A DNA stretch of 9,237 nucleotides from an uncultured Pseudorhodoferax sp. (GTDB lineage: Bacteria > Pseudomonadota > Gammaproteobacteria > Burkholderiales > Burkholderiaceae): contig CAJYRH010000489.1 in NCBI GenBank assembly GCA_913776795.1, forward strand, positions 1 to 9,237, in the 5' to 3' direction. The translations under genes were made by a program, and so were the position numbers. Shown here in pieces: positions 1 to 6,175 of this stretch. The notes beneath the pieces are model-generated. The model made no database searches, was not told the DNA's origin, and saw only the letters and a list, made by a program, of their open reading frames with translations. Position 1 is the first letter of the stretch; each line of letters opens with the position of its first letter.

Positions 1-1
1 G

Positions 2-589
2 GTGGTGCCGGCCGCGCTGCCGCCCAACAACGTGGCCGAGTTCCAGCGCTATGCCAGGGCCAACCCCGACAAGGTGAACTATGCATCGGTCGGCGTGGGC
101 GGCTCGCTGCACCTGGCCGGTGAACTGTTCGCGCAGAAGGCCGGCGTGGCCATGACCCACGTGGCCTACAAGGGCAGCGTGCCGGCCGTGACCGACCTGA
201 TCGGCGGCCAGGTGCAGCTGATGTTCGATGCGCCGGCCACCAGCCTGCCCCAGGTCAAGGCCGGCAAGCTCAAGGCGCTGGCGGTGACCACGCGCGAGCG
301 CATGCCGCTGCTGCCCGAGGTGCCCACCATTGCCGAGACGCTGCCCGGCTTCGATGCCGCGCTGTGGTTCGGCGTGATCGTGCGCGAGGGCACGCCGGCC
401 GCTGCGGCCACGCGGCTCAAGGCCGCGGTGGACCAGGCCCTGCTCGACCCGGCGCTGCGCCATGCCATGGAAGCCCAGGGCAACATCGTGCGCAGGCCGC
501 AGCCGCAGGAGGAGATCAACGCCTTTCTGGCGCGCGAAGAGGCGCAGTGGGCGGCACTGATCAAGGCCGGCAACATCACGCTGGACTGA
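2..589 (+). CDS. Bug-family tripartite tricarboxylate transporter substrate-binding protein (5' end missing)
   Basis: This is the C-terminal 195 residues of a periplasmic solute-binding protein of the TctC/Bug family. These extracytoplasmic receptors bind carboxylates or other small polar metabolites and feed tripartite tricarboxylate transporters, though many copies in Burkholderiales are orphans. Family-typical stretches are visible: YASVGVGGSLHLAGELF near residues 27-43, the AYKGSVPAVTDLIGGQVQLMF block at about 55-75, then a KLKALAVTTRERMPLLPEVPT block before the C-terminal helices. Full-length members are about 320 residues with a signal peptide, so roughly the first 120-130 residues lie outside the window. 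The GTG at position 2 is simply the first codon in frame and not a real start. The stop is TGA at 587-589. The substrate cannot be predicted from the sequence. The gene converges on the RRM gene, and no transporter TctA/TctB subunit is visible. The family call is confident. Confidence 0.93.
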   Translation: MVPAALPPNNVAEFQRYARANPDKVNYASVGVGGSLHLAGELFAQKAGVAMTHVAYKGSVPAVTDLIGGQVQLMFDAPATSLPQVKAGKLKALAVTTRERMPLLPEVPTIAETLPGFDAALWFGVIVREGTPAAAATRLKAAVDQALLDPALRHAMEAQGNIVRRPQPQEEINAFLAREEAQWAALIKAGNITLD

Positions 590-594
590 AGCGC

Positions 595-611
595 TGCCTG
601 TTTCGCAGGCA
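595..611 (+). terminator. Hairpin just after the binding-protein gene
   Basis: A perfect 6-bp inverted repeat (TGCCTG / CAGGCA) with a 5-nt loop TTTCG lies six bases past the stop codon of the binding-protein gene. No T-run follows on the plus strand, so it is at best a weak or Rho-assisted terminator or a 3'-end stabilising stem. The stem is seen directly; the role is inferred. Confidence 0.3.
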
Positions 612-716
612 TCGTGTCGCAGGCCGCGCCAGGCTTGGGTTGGCGGCAGATCCCCTGCCCTTGTCCACAGCCTTGCCCACGGCAAACCGGGACAAGGTGC
701 TGGCGCCCCAGAAACG

Positions 717-737
717 AAAAAACCGCCCGGAGGCGGC
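717..737 (-). terminator. Rho-independent terminator of the infA-RRM operon
   Basis: Read on the minus strand this is a 5-bp GC stem (CCGCC / GGCGG, plus positions 723-736) with a 4-nt loop, followed immediately by six T residues (the A-run at 717-722). It sits about 35 bases after the stop codon of the RRM gene. This is the canonical shape of an intrinsic terminator and closes the minus-strand operon. It faces the converging binding-protein gene. Confidence 0.8.
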
Positions 738-771
738 TGGTCTGGACGCAAGGGCGCAAGCGCCCTGGCGA

Positions 772-1113
772 TCAGTAGTTGCTGCGGCCGCCGCCGTAGC
801 CGCCACCACCGCCGTAACCGCCCCGGCCACCACCGCCGCCGCCGAAGCCGCGGCCGCCGCCTTCTTCACGCGGACGGGCTTCGTTGACCGTCAGCGCACG
901 GCCGTCGGCCATGGCGCCGTTCAGCGCCGTGATGGCGGCCTGGGCCTCAGTGGCCGAGCCCATCTCCACGAAGCCGAAGCCCTTGGAGCGGCCGCTGTCG
1001 CGGTCCTGCATGACCTGCGCGGACTTGACGTCGCCATAGGCGGAGAAGTTCTCGCGCAGGGCGTCGGAGGTGATGCTGTAGGCGAGGTTGCCAACGTAGA
1101 TGCGTGTGCTCAT
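772..1113 (-). CDS. Glycine-rich RRM RNA-binding protein
   Basis: This 113-residue protein has a single RNA recognition motif (residues about 3-81) and a glycine-rich tail. RNP2 is IYVGNL (residues 5-10) and RNP1 is KGFGFVEM (44-51), with the aromatic residues that stack on RNA bases present. The tail (about 85-113) is low-complexity Gly with Arg and Tyr in RGG- and GGYGGG-like units, ending RSNY. Bacterial proteins of this build are small cytoplasmic RNA chaperones, often cold-induced in cyanobacteria and proteobacteria; cold induction here is inferred. The start at MSTRIYVGNL is favoured over any upstream extension because AAGGA lies about 9 bases upstream and the RRM begins at once; a longer frame would run into infA. 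It follows infA by 32 bp, shares its direction and ends at a strong terminator, so the two are probably cotranscribed. Confidence 0.93.
   Translation of the reverse strand: MSTRIYVGNLAYSITSDALRENFSAYGDVKSAQVMQDRDSGRSKGFGFVEMGSATEAQAAITALNGAMADGRALTVNEARPREEGGGRGFGGGGGGRGGYGGGGGYGGGRSNY
780..863 (-). repeat. Low-complexity GGN repeat tract coding the Gly-rich tail
   Basis: This is a run of imperfect CCG/CCA trinucleotides on the plus strand (GGC/GGT glycine codons on the minus strand). It is interrupted by GTA (Tyr) and CGG-type Arg codons and encodes the glycine-rich tail of the RRM protein. Such tracts can vary in length by slippage, which would change the tail in frame in units of three bases. 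Confidence 0.7.
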
Positions 1114-1145
1114 GGTGTGTTTTCCTTGGTAAAGACGGGGGAGGC

Positions 1146-1409
1146 TTAGCGCCGGTACTGCGGGCGTGCCGGAGCGCCGCCAGCGCGGGGTTCGAGGTGC
1201 CGGAAGGTGATACGGCCCTTGTTCAGGTCGTAGGGAGAAAGCTCCAGCGAGACGTTGTCGCCCGCCAGGATGCGGATGCGGTGCTTGCGCATCTTGCCGC
1301 CGGTGTATGCCACGAGGGTGTGGCCGTTCTCCAGCGTCACGCGAAAGCGCGAGTCCGGCAGGACTTCGTCGACCTTGCCGCGCATCTCGATCAGTTCTTC
1401 CTTGCTCAT
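1146..1409 (-). CDS. infA: Translation initiation factor IF-1 (second-copy type)
   Basis: This is an 87-residue S1/OB-fold protein, an initiation factor that binds the 30S A site with IF-2 and IF-3. The core matches IF-1 along its length: KEELIEM at the N terminus, [20 protein letters not shown], then [18 protein letters not shown] and [14 protein letters not shown]. The classic ribosomal-operon copy is about 72 residues. This one continues for about 14 basic/Gly/Pro residues (ending RPQYRR), the form often seen as an additional infA copy in Betaproteobacteria. The start MSKEEL is chosen because AAGGAG sits about 6 bases upstream; an ATG six codons earlier lies inside the upstream gene without support. 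The start overlaps the stop of the preceding 88-residue gene as ATGA, suggesting translational coupling. The RRM gene follows 32 bp downstream. Whether another infA exists cannot be seen here. Confidence 0.95.
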   Translation of the reverse strand: MSKEELIEMRGKVDEVLPDSRFRVTLENGHTLVAYTGGKMRKHRIRILAGDNVSLELSPYDLNKGRITFRHLEPRAGGAPARPQYRR

Positions 1410-1672
1410 TCGGCTCCTTGGTTGCAAAGGGGAAGGACACCCGACGCCGGCAAACGCGGGCGGATGTAGTCGATGCCCTGGGCCAGCGCGTGGCTGCGCG
1501 CCTTGTCCGCCGTGCGGAACAGACCGACCAGGCGCAGCACGCGGTCGTGCGTGCCACTGCCGCGGCCGCTCTTAACCGACACGGAAGCGCTGAAGCCACC
1601 TTCGGCAACGCGGACCAGGGGAGAAATCAGGTATTTGCCAACCGTGAGGTTGGCGCTTGAAACAATGGACAT
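1406..1672 (-). CDS. Small conserved protein of unknown function, first gene of infA operon
   Basis: This 88-residue protein begins [20 protein letters not shown] do not know a function for it, but the pattern resembles small uncharacterised proteins of Burkholderiales found near cold-shock and RNA-binding genes. A strand-rich core ([14 protein letters not shown], then [11 protein letters not shown], about residues 25-51) is followed by a helix ([17 protein letters not shown], about 53-69), then a Pro-containing tail. There is no signal peptide and no membrane segment, so it is probably cytoplasmic. The start at 1672 is favoured because homology-like sequence begins there; the frame continues upstream to 1819 but that stretch reads as non-coding. 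A weak AGGG lies 6 bases upstream inside a hairpin. Its stop overlaps the infA start by ATGA, so the two are probably made together. Its exact fold and role are unknown; any RNA-related role is inferred only from the neighbours. Confidence 0.75.
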   Translation of the reverse strand: MSIVSSANLTVGKYLISPLVRVAEGGFSASVSVKSGRGSGTHDRVLRLVGLFRTADKARSHALAQGIDYIRPRLPASGVLPLCNQGAE

Positions 1673-1677
1673 CAGGG

Positions 1678-1725
1678 GCCCTGCAAGGGTCGCAGGGCAG
1701 ATAGGGATCCGGCTGTGCAGCCGGA
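1678..1725 (-). promoter_or_regulatory. Structured 5' leader with two hairpins upstream of the infA operon
   Basis: Two perfect inverted repeats lie directly before the first gene. The first pairs 1678-1684 with 1692-1698 (7 bp, 7-nt loop), and the only SD-like sequence (AGGG) for the start at 1672 is in its 3' arm. The second pairs 1708-1714 with 1719-1725 (7 bp, 4-nt loop GTGC). Stems are seen directly. That they form in the mRNA and control translation, for example by temperature, is inference based on the operon's content. Confidence 0.4.
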
Positions 1726-1946
1726 GCGGTGAAGCTCGCCGTGGAGAATTCGACGACCGCAAAGAACCGGACAAGGCCGGTAGAACTAGCGTGGCAGGTG
1801 CCCGTCTCTTGGGGCGCATGCGTGTCGGACGACAGCTGCCGCGTGGGAGAGCACCTCACGGCAGGCGCCAGAGTGTACACGCAATGCGCATGGCGCGCCT
1901 GAACCCGCATCCGCGCGGCCTGCACGGCCGCTGCGGGTCGGCGTGC

Positions 1947-2729
1947 TCACGGGGCCAGGTCCACGCTGACCTGCATGTCCACCACTTCCATGTCGGCGTA
2001 GTTGGACAGGAACGCGACATCGGCCGCGTCGCGGCCATAGGCCATGACCACGCGGCCGCCGCGCGGCGCTGCCTGGGTGGCATCGAAGGTGTACCAACGC
2101 CCACCCACGAAAGCTTCGAACCAGGCGTGCAGGTCCATCGGATCGAGCTGGTACAGGTAGCCCACGACGATGCGGGCCGGGATGCGCAGGCTACGGCACA
2201 GCGCAGCGCCGATGTGGGCAAAGTCGCGGCACACGCCAGCCTTGGCCTGCATGGTGTCGAGCGCGTCGGTGCTATCCTGGCTCACGCCATACCGGTACTC
2301 GTGGTTCTCGTGAATCCAGCGTCGGATGGCTTCGACCTGCGCATAGCCCGGTGCCACGCCCGCCACGATCTCCCGCGCCCGGTCCTCGAGCTTGTCGGAG
2401 GGGCAGTAGCGGCTTTGCAGCAGGTAGACCAGCACATCGTCGGGAAGCAGATCGATCGGGGTGCAATCGGCCCCGGGCGCGACAGCCAGTTCGGCATCCA
2501 CCTCCACACGGGACTGCACATCCAGGGTGGTGCGTCCGGCTGGCACGGTGAAGCGCTGGCACAGGTTTCCGAAAGCATCCTCGTACTCGCGTGGCCGGAT
2601 CCATGGACTGATGCCGTAGCGCTCGGAGACCACCCACTGTGCAGCCCCGCTGCGCGGTCGCAGCATGCCCACCACCGGACAGTCGTGGGGGCATTCAACG
2701 GTGATACGGGCTTGGGTGTCGAGCAGCAT
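1947..2729 (-). CDS. Transglutaminase-like (papain-fold) family protein
   Basis: This 260-residue cytoplasmic protein belongs to the bacterial transglutaminase-like superfamily. An N-terminal beta-rich domain (residues 1 to about 100, with the DAFGNLCQRF block at 51-60) is followed by the catalytic core. The Cys-His-Asp triad is visible: Cys167 in AGVCRDFAH, His201 in DLHAWFEAF and Asp216 in RWYTFDATQ. The closing GRVVMAYGRDAADVAF block is also typical. Members of this group are mostly uncharacterised and are thought to act as proteases or peptide-modifying enzymes rather than protein cross-linkers. Length fits the family (about 260-290). There is no signal peptide and no clear Shine-Dalgarno before the ATG at 2729, so the exact start is less certain than the identity. 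It follows the winged-helix gene by 83 bp in the same direction; a functional link between the two is not evident. Confidence 0.92.
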   Translation of the reverse strand: MLLDTQARITVECPHDCPVVGMLRPRSGAAQWVVSERYGISPWIRPREYEDAFGNLCQRFTVPAGRTTLDVQSRVEVDAELAVAPGADCTPIDLLPDDVLVYLLQSRYCPSDKLEDRAREIVAGVAPGYAQVEAIRRWIHENHEYRYGVSQDSTDALDTMQAKAGVCRDFAHIGAALCRSLRIPARIVVGYLYQLDPMDLHAWFEAFVGGRWYTFDATQAAPRGGRVVMAYGRDAADVAFLSNYADMEVVDMQVSVDLAP

Positions 2730-2812
2730 GGACGGCAGGATAGCGTCCAGACGGTGCGGCGGCTGTCAGTGGAGAGCGACTGCGCGCGGTCCCCCGGTCC
2801 TACGGCGCCGGG

Positions 2813-3514
2813 TCACGGCCCGAAGTGGCCCAGGCGCCGACGGGCGCGCTGCAACAGTCCCATGGGCGCAGGCGGCACGGCGCTCGTCTTTCGCGTGCGC
2901 ACGGGCGAAATGTCGATGCACTGGCCCGGCGCAAGCCTGGCGTGCCATGCCGCGTCGCGCTGCAACGCCTCGAACCGGCGCATGGTCACCACATCGGCCT
3001 GCACATGCTGGCGCAGTGCGCCCGTTTTGAGCAGCCGGCGCAAGGCCTGGTCCAGCGCCTCGCGCTCCGGCGCGGCGTCGGCGTACACGAGCAAGAGGTG
3101 CAGGGCGCCGGCCTCGGCATCCTCTCCGAGAAGAAAGGCGCGGTGCACCGAACCGCGGAACTTCGACTGCAGCATCGCGCGCAGCGGTTCGGCCGCACTG
3201 AAGGACTTGAGCGCGATGCGCCGCAATTCAGGATAGAACAGGAAGCCCTGGTCGATGCCCACGGTGTCGGGCTGTCCCTCGCGGGCTTCGCCTCGCAGCA
3301 GCAGGCCGTTGTCCAGCAGGTGCTTCACTGTGTCCTCGACCTGCGGCAGGTCCAGCCTGCACAGCTTGGCCAGGTCGGCGACGGCGAACTGCCTTGCAGG
3401 GTCGGCCAGTACCAGTTGCAGGATCTGTTGGACGGGAGGCGAAAGAAGGAAGTCGGCGGCACCCATCGCCGCATTGTTCACCATGCGCCGCAGGTGTTCA
3501 TTGGACGCCGCCAT
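2813..3514 (-). CDS. Winged-helix protein with degenerate nucleotidyltransferase-like domain
   Basis: This protein is 233 residues from MAASNEHLRR. Residues about 21-80 form an ArsR/MarR-type winged helix: FLLSPPVQQILQLVLADP, then FAVADLAKLCRLDLPQVEDTVKHLLDNGLL. The segment FYPELRRIALKSF (93-105) is the linker seen in the known HTH-nucleotidyltransferase architecture, and about 118-200 align with its MNT-like fold. The catalytic signature (GS followed by D-x-D) is not kept: the site reads LLGEDAEAGALHLLLVYAD at 128-146, lacking the paired acidic residues. It may therefore be a regulator that lost transferase activity. The C terminus is basic (RARRRLGHFGP). The start at 3514 is chosen because the preceding 52 codons are His/Pro/Ser-rich and unlike any domain; ATGs at residues 11 and 17 are alternatives. 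DNA binding is expected from the domain; the target is unknown. Confidence 0.75.
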   Translation of the reverse strand: MAASNEHLRRMVNNAAMGAADFLLSPPVQQILQLVLADPARQFAVADLAKLCRLDLPQVEDTVKHLLDNGLLLRGEAREGQPDTVGIDQGFLFYPELRRIALKSFSAAEPLRAMLQSKFRGSVHRAFLLGEDAEAGALHLLLVYADAAPEREALDQALRRLLKTGALRQHVQADVVTMRRFEALQRDAAWHARLAPGQCIDISPVRTRKTSAVPPAPMGLLQRARRRLGHFGP

Positions 3515-3720
3515 GTGCCACCGCCGGACCGACAGGTGCGGAGAGACCGGCCGCTGCCTTCGGTGTGTGTGTGCAGGCGCAGCCGTGTGGGAGTGCGAAC
3601 AGCTGGGCCATGGCACGGCGACGGCACCATCCAGCCACACTTCAGGACCACCGACGGCGGGCTGCATCACCGTTGTGCTGGGTGGGTTCGACCATCAACG
3701 CCTCCCGATGCCGCACTGAA

Positions 3721-3740
3721 CGTCGGTGCCGATGCCGACG
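3721..3740. repeat. Inverted repeat between lipoprotein and winged-helix genes
   Basis: A perfect 6-bp inverted repeat (CGTCGG / CCGACG) with an 8-nt loop lies in the 281-bp gap 3515-3795. On the minus strand it falls 56 bases after the lipoprotein stop and could act in termination, but no T-run follows. It could also be an operator for the winged-helix gene starting at 3514. Apart from a short GT run near 3563-3573, I see nothing else in this gap. Confidence 0.25.
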
Positions 3741-3795
3741 GGCCTGCACCGCTCCGACACGCTCCTGCGCGTCGGGCCATCCGCCGCCCTGCGGC

Positions 3796-4356
3796 TCAAC
3801 CGCCGTCGATGTCCTTGAGCATGGCCGTGCTGATGCTGGCCAGCTGCTTGTCGGTCATGGCAGAGAAAATGCCCTGCCACGCGCTGCTGGTGGTGCTGTA
3901 GCTGCGCTGGCCCACCACCGTGCGGCCGGGTCCGACGTAGAAGACCGCGTCGGCGTTCACATAGGCGTTACCCGTCATCAGGCCCAGGCCGTAGCGCGCC
4001 CCCGTGCTGAGGTAGCGGTAGTCCTTGACCTGGACGACCACCAGCGTGCTGCCGGCGGGCGTGCTCTGCGGCTCGTTTTCCAGGTACTGGAACTGCTTGC
4101 CCGCGGCCCGCGCGGCCTCGGCCATGGCGTCGCGCCAGGCGCCGCGCAGTGCCTGCCAGTCCGACGACCTGCCGACCTCGGGGTTGGCAGCCCGCACGAC
4201 CAGCGCCACGCTGGTCTGGGCGCGCGCTGGCACCTGCATGGACGGGCCGGCGGCCCCGCCCGGCCGTTCCACGTTGGCGGCACAGCCCGCCAGGGCCATA
4301 CACACGGCAAGCGCCGGCAGGCGCAGCGACGAAATGCAAGTGCTTGGAATGGTCAT
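3796..4356 (-). CDS. Putative lipoprotein, DUF4410-like
   Basis: This 186-residue protein has a lipoprotein signal: hydrophobic segment LPALAVCMALAGC with the lipobox LAGC and the modified cysteine at residue 25, so the mature protein should be lipid-anchored in the envelope. The rest is soluble. Conserved-looking parts are VALVVRAANPEV, a helix WQALRGAWRDAMAEAARAAGK, strand TLVVVQVKDYRY, then STGARYGLGLMTGNAYVNADAVFY and a C-terminal SSAWQGIFSAMTDKQLASIS helix. This resembles DUF4410-type lipoproteins of Burkholderiales, which have no assigned function; the family assignment is from memory and moderate. The start at 4356 is chosen because it places the signal peptide at the N terminus; the longer frame reaches into the halogenase-like gene. 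It lies 76 bp downstream of that gene on the same strand and may share its transcript. Confidence 0.82.
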   Translation of the reverse strand: MTIPSTCISSLRLPALAVCMALAGCAANVERPGGAAGPSMQVPARAQTSVALVVRAANPEVGRSSDWQALRGAWRDAMAEAARAAGKQFQYLENEPQSTPAGSTLVVVQVKDYRYLSTGARYGLGLMTGNAYVNADAVFYVGPGRTVVGQRSYSTTSSAWQGIFSAMTDKQLASISTAMLKDIDGG

Positions 4357-4432
4357 GCGACGCACTTTAGTGGCCGCGGTCCGCGTCCCATGTCGGACGG
4401 CACCGGATCGTATGGCACAGAACCGCCAGCCG

Positions 4433-5788
4433 TCACTTGGCATGCTGGATGGTCTCGCCGAGCAGCGCGCCATGGTCGTGGATGTTGAGTCCGCGGCGGC
4501 GCCAACCGCGCCAGGTGCGCACCGGGTGGCGCAGCGAGATCATGTAGTAGATCGCCTTGAACAGACGCAGCGCGCCCCACAGGGGTGTCTTGCCGTAGAT
4601 GTCCCCGGCCAGCAGCGACATCAGCGCTTCCTTCACGCGGAACGGGTTGGCGGGGTACATGAACATCTCGCGGATCGTCGGGTTGGTCACCCGGTAGATG
4701 AACCATGCGTATTCGCGCGGGCCCTTGCGCACCGTGGCCTCGAACGCCTGACAGGCAGCTGGGTACTCGGCGGGTGCATCGAGCGCCTTGGCGACGAGCT
4801 CTGCGCCGATGAAAGCGTTGTGCATCGCGAGGTACACGCCGGAGGAAAACATCGGGTCGATGAAGGTGAAGGCATCGCCCAGCAGCACGTAGCGCGGTCC
4901 GGCCGCGTGCGTGCTGCTGTACGAGAAATTGCCGGTGGCATGGACCGCGTCGTCGACCAGGGTGGCGTCCTTGAGCCGGTCGGCCAGCTCAGGGCACATT
5001 GCGATCGTCTCGCGAAAGTACTGCGCGAGCGGCTTGTCGCCGCGTGCCTTGAGGTAGTAGGCCCAGCAGACCGCGCCCACGCTGGTCGTGCCATCGGCCA
5101 GCGGGATGAACCAGAACCAGCCATGCGGGAACCAGCAGATGCTGATGTTGCCCTCGCGCCTGCCCTCGAGCCGGCGCACGTTGCGGAAGTGGCCGAACAA
5201 CGCCGTGCTGTTGTGCCTGGAATTCTTCTGCTTGGTGCCCATCTGCCTGGCCAGCAGCGTGTCGCGGCCACTCGCATCGACCACGTAGCGCGCGCGGAAA
5301 TGGCGCGTCGTGCCGTCGGCAAGCCGGGCCTGGGCGCTGGCACCGTCGGCGTCGAAGGCCACGCTGCGCACGTGGCAACGCTCCAGCGTGCGTGCGCCAC
5401 AGGCCGCCGCGTTGCGCAGCAGCACCTCGTCCAGTTCGGAACGGCGCACCTGCCAGGCATAGGGCATGTTCTTGTTCCATGCGTCCGCGAAGTCGACATA
5501 GCTGCAGTGCGCATGGTCCGGCGACACGAACTCGATGCCGTACTTGGGCATGCCGATGCGCTCGACCTGCTCGCGCACGCCCAGCCTGTCGAACAGCTCC
5601 ACGTTGGCCGGCAGCAGCGATTCGCCGATGTGGAAGCGCGGATGCTGATCCTTGTCGACCAGCAGCACGTCGCGGCCCTGGCGCGCCAGCAGCGTGGCGA
5701 TGGTGGAGCCGGCAGGTCCGCCGCCGATCACCAGCACGTCGCAGGCGTCGGTGGGCTCGGGGGTGGAAACGGAAGGTGACAACGGCAT
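4433..5788 (-). CDS. Flavin-dependent halogenase-like FAD oxidoreductase of the aryl polyene cluster
   Basis: This is a 451-residue FAD protein of the tryptophan/phenol halogenase superfamily. The N-terminal dinucleotide motif is VIGGGPAGS (20-28), followed by HPRFHIGESLLPAN (49-62). Two halogenase signatures are present: GWFWFIP (223-229, the GWxWxIP motif) and F-I-D-P-M-F-S-S-G (309-317, the FxxPxxSxG motif), preceded by LLGDAF with Gly304-Asp305 for FAD. Lys82 in GMPKYG lies where the catalytic lysine of these halogenases is expected. A separate flavin reductase would be needed to supply FADH2. The gene diverges from an ACP-ligase operon, so an ACP-bound aromatic or polyene substrate is likely, as in brominated xanthomonadins. 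The start is uncertain: an ATG at 5821 adds 11 mostly Pro-rich residues, and neither start has a clear SD. It could instead be a non-halogenating monooxygenase. Confidence 0.88.
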   Translation of the reverse strand: MPLSPSVSTPEPTDACDVLVIGGGPAGSTIATLLARQGRDVLLVDKDQHPRFHIGESLLPANVELFDRLGVREQVERIGMPKYGIEFVSPDHAHCSYVDFADAWNKNMPYAWQVRRSELDEVLLRNAAACGARTLERCHVRSVAFDADGASAQARLADGTTRHFRARYVVDASGRDTLLARQMGTKQKNSRHNSTALFGHFRNVRRLEGRREGNISICWFPHGWFWFIPLADGTTSVGAVCWAYYLKARGDKPLAQYFRETIAMCPELADRLKDATLVDDAVHATGNFSYSSTHAAGPRYVLLGDAFTFIDPMFSSGVYLAMHNAFIGAELVAKALDAPAEYPAACQAFEATVRKGPREYAWFIYRVTNPTIREMFMYPANPFRVKEALMSLLAGDIYGKTPLWGALRLFKAIYYMISLRHPVRTWRGWRRRGLNIHDHGALLGETIQHAK

Positions 5789-6102
5789 CTCTGCGGTGAC
5801 CGGGAGTGGAGGCGGAGTCATAGGATAGCGGGTCGGCGTGCCGGCCTGGCGTGCTGCGCCTGCGCACCCGCTGCAGCAGGGCGGCGGTCCTGCTTGCGGT
5901 GCAGCGGGCCGTGGTGCTGGTGGCGGCCTGCACCTGTGGCCTGTGCTGCTTGCGCTGGGGCGGTCGGTGGCTGTCGGTGCGTCGACCGCCGGCGCCGTTC
6001 CCTGCCCCACCACATACCGCTCACCCTGGCGCAGATGGCTTTGGCCATGGCGGCGCTCACAGGCCCGCCAGCGCGGCCGTCCGGCGCAGCGTGGCCGGCC
6101 GC

Positions 6103-6108
6103 TATACT
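6103..6108 (+). promoter_or_regulatory. -10 box for the ACP operon
   Basis: TATACT matches five of six bases of the sigma-70 -10 consensus and stands out in an otherwise GC-rich stretch. The predicted transcription start, near 6115, would give a leader of about 60 bases before the ACP ATG. No good -35 is seen 16-18 bases upstream, which would fit an activator-dependent promoter. This is a motif call only. Confidence 0.4.
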
Positions 6109-6116
6109 TTCGGCCC

Positions 6117-6137
6117 GCCGCAGGGCAGCCGCAGGGC
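6117..6137 (+). repeat. 10-bp direct repeat in the ACP leader
   Basis: GCCGCAGGGC occurs twice, at 6117-6126 and 6128-6137, a period of 11 bases. It lies just downstream of the -10 box, near the expected transcription start. The one-turn spacing would suit a regulator binding one face of the helix, but in GC-rich DNA it may be chance. Confidence 0.35.
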
Positions 6138-6175
6138 CGGCGCCAGATTCCTTGCCGCCAACAGACCCCTGACCC

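Larger units (their letters stand above)
5789..6175. promoter_or_regulatory. Divergent intergenic region of the pigment cluster
   Basis: This 387-bp region separates the halogenase-like gene (leftward) from the ACP gene (rightward) and must carry both promoters unless the leftward gene starts at 5821. Open frames exist on both strands but their translations are Ala/Arg/Pro-rich with no recognisable domain, so I see no gene in it. Toward the ACP side there is a good -10 box and a 10-bp direct repeat. No clear -10/-35 pair was found for the leftward gene; TATCCT just before 5821 on the minus strand is only a weak candidate. Confidence 0.45.

Noticed and set aside
1114..1608. Upstream extension of the RRM protein frame across infA
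   Set aside because: The RRM starts right at the ATG with a good AAGGA; the extension overlaps infA in another frame.
1473..3236. Long plus-strand open frame across the transglutaminase gene
   Set aside because: It spans an intergenic gap and two opposite-strand genes, and its translation resembles no protein family; it results from GC-rich codon bias.
3563..3573. Short GT dinucleotide run
   Set aside because: About five units only, too short to call a meaningful repeat.
3515..3670. 52-residue N-terminal extension of the winged-helix protein
   Set aside because: It is His/Pro/Ser-rich with no family likeness, and it continues over a GT-run; the ATG at 3514 gives the usual architecture.
4384..4399. 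5-bp inverted repeat (CGTCC / GGACG) after the halogenase-like gene
   Set aside because: Short stem with no T-run; not strong enough to call a terminator.
4025..5779. Long plus-strand open frame opposite the halogenase-like and lipoprotein genes
   Set aside because: Its translation is Arg/Ala/His-rich with no domain, and the minus strand has clear family matches across the same stretch.
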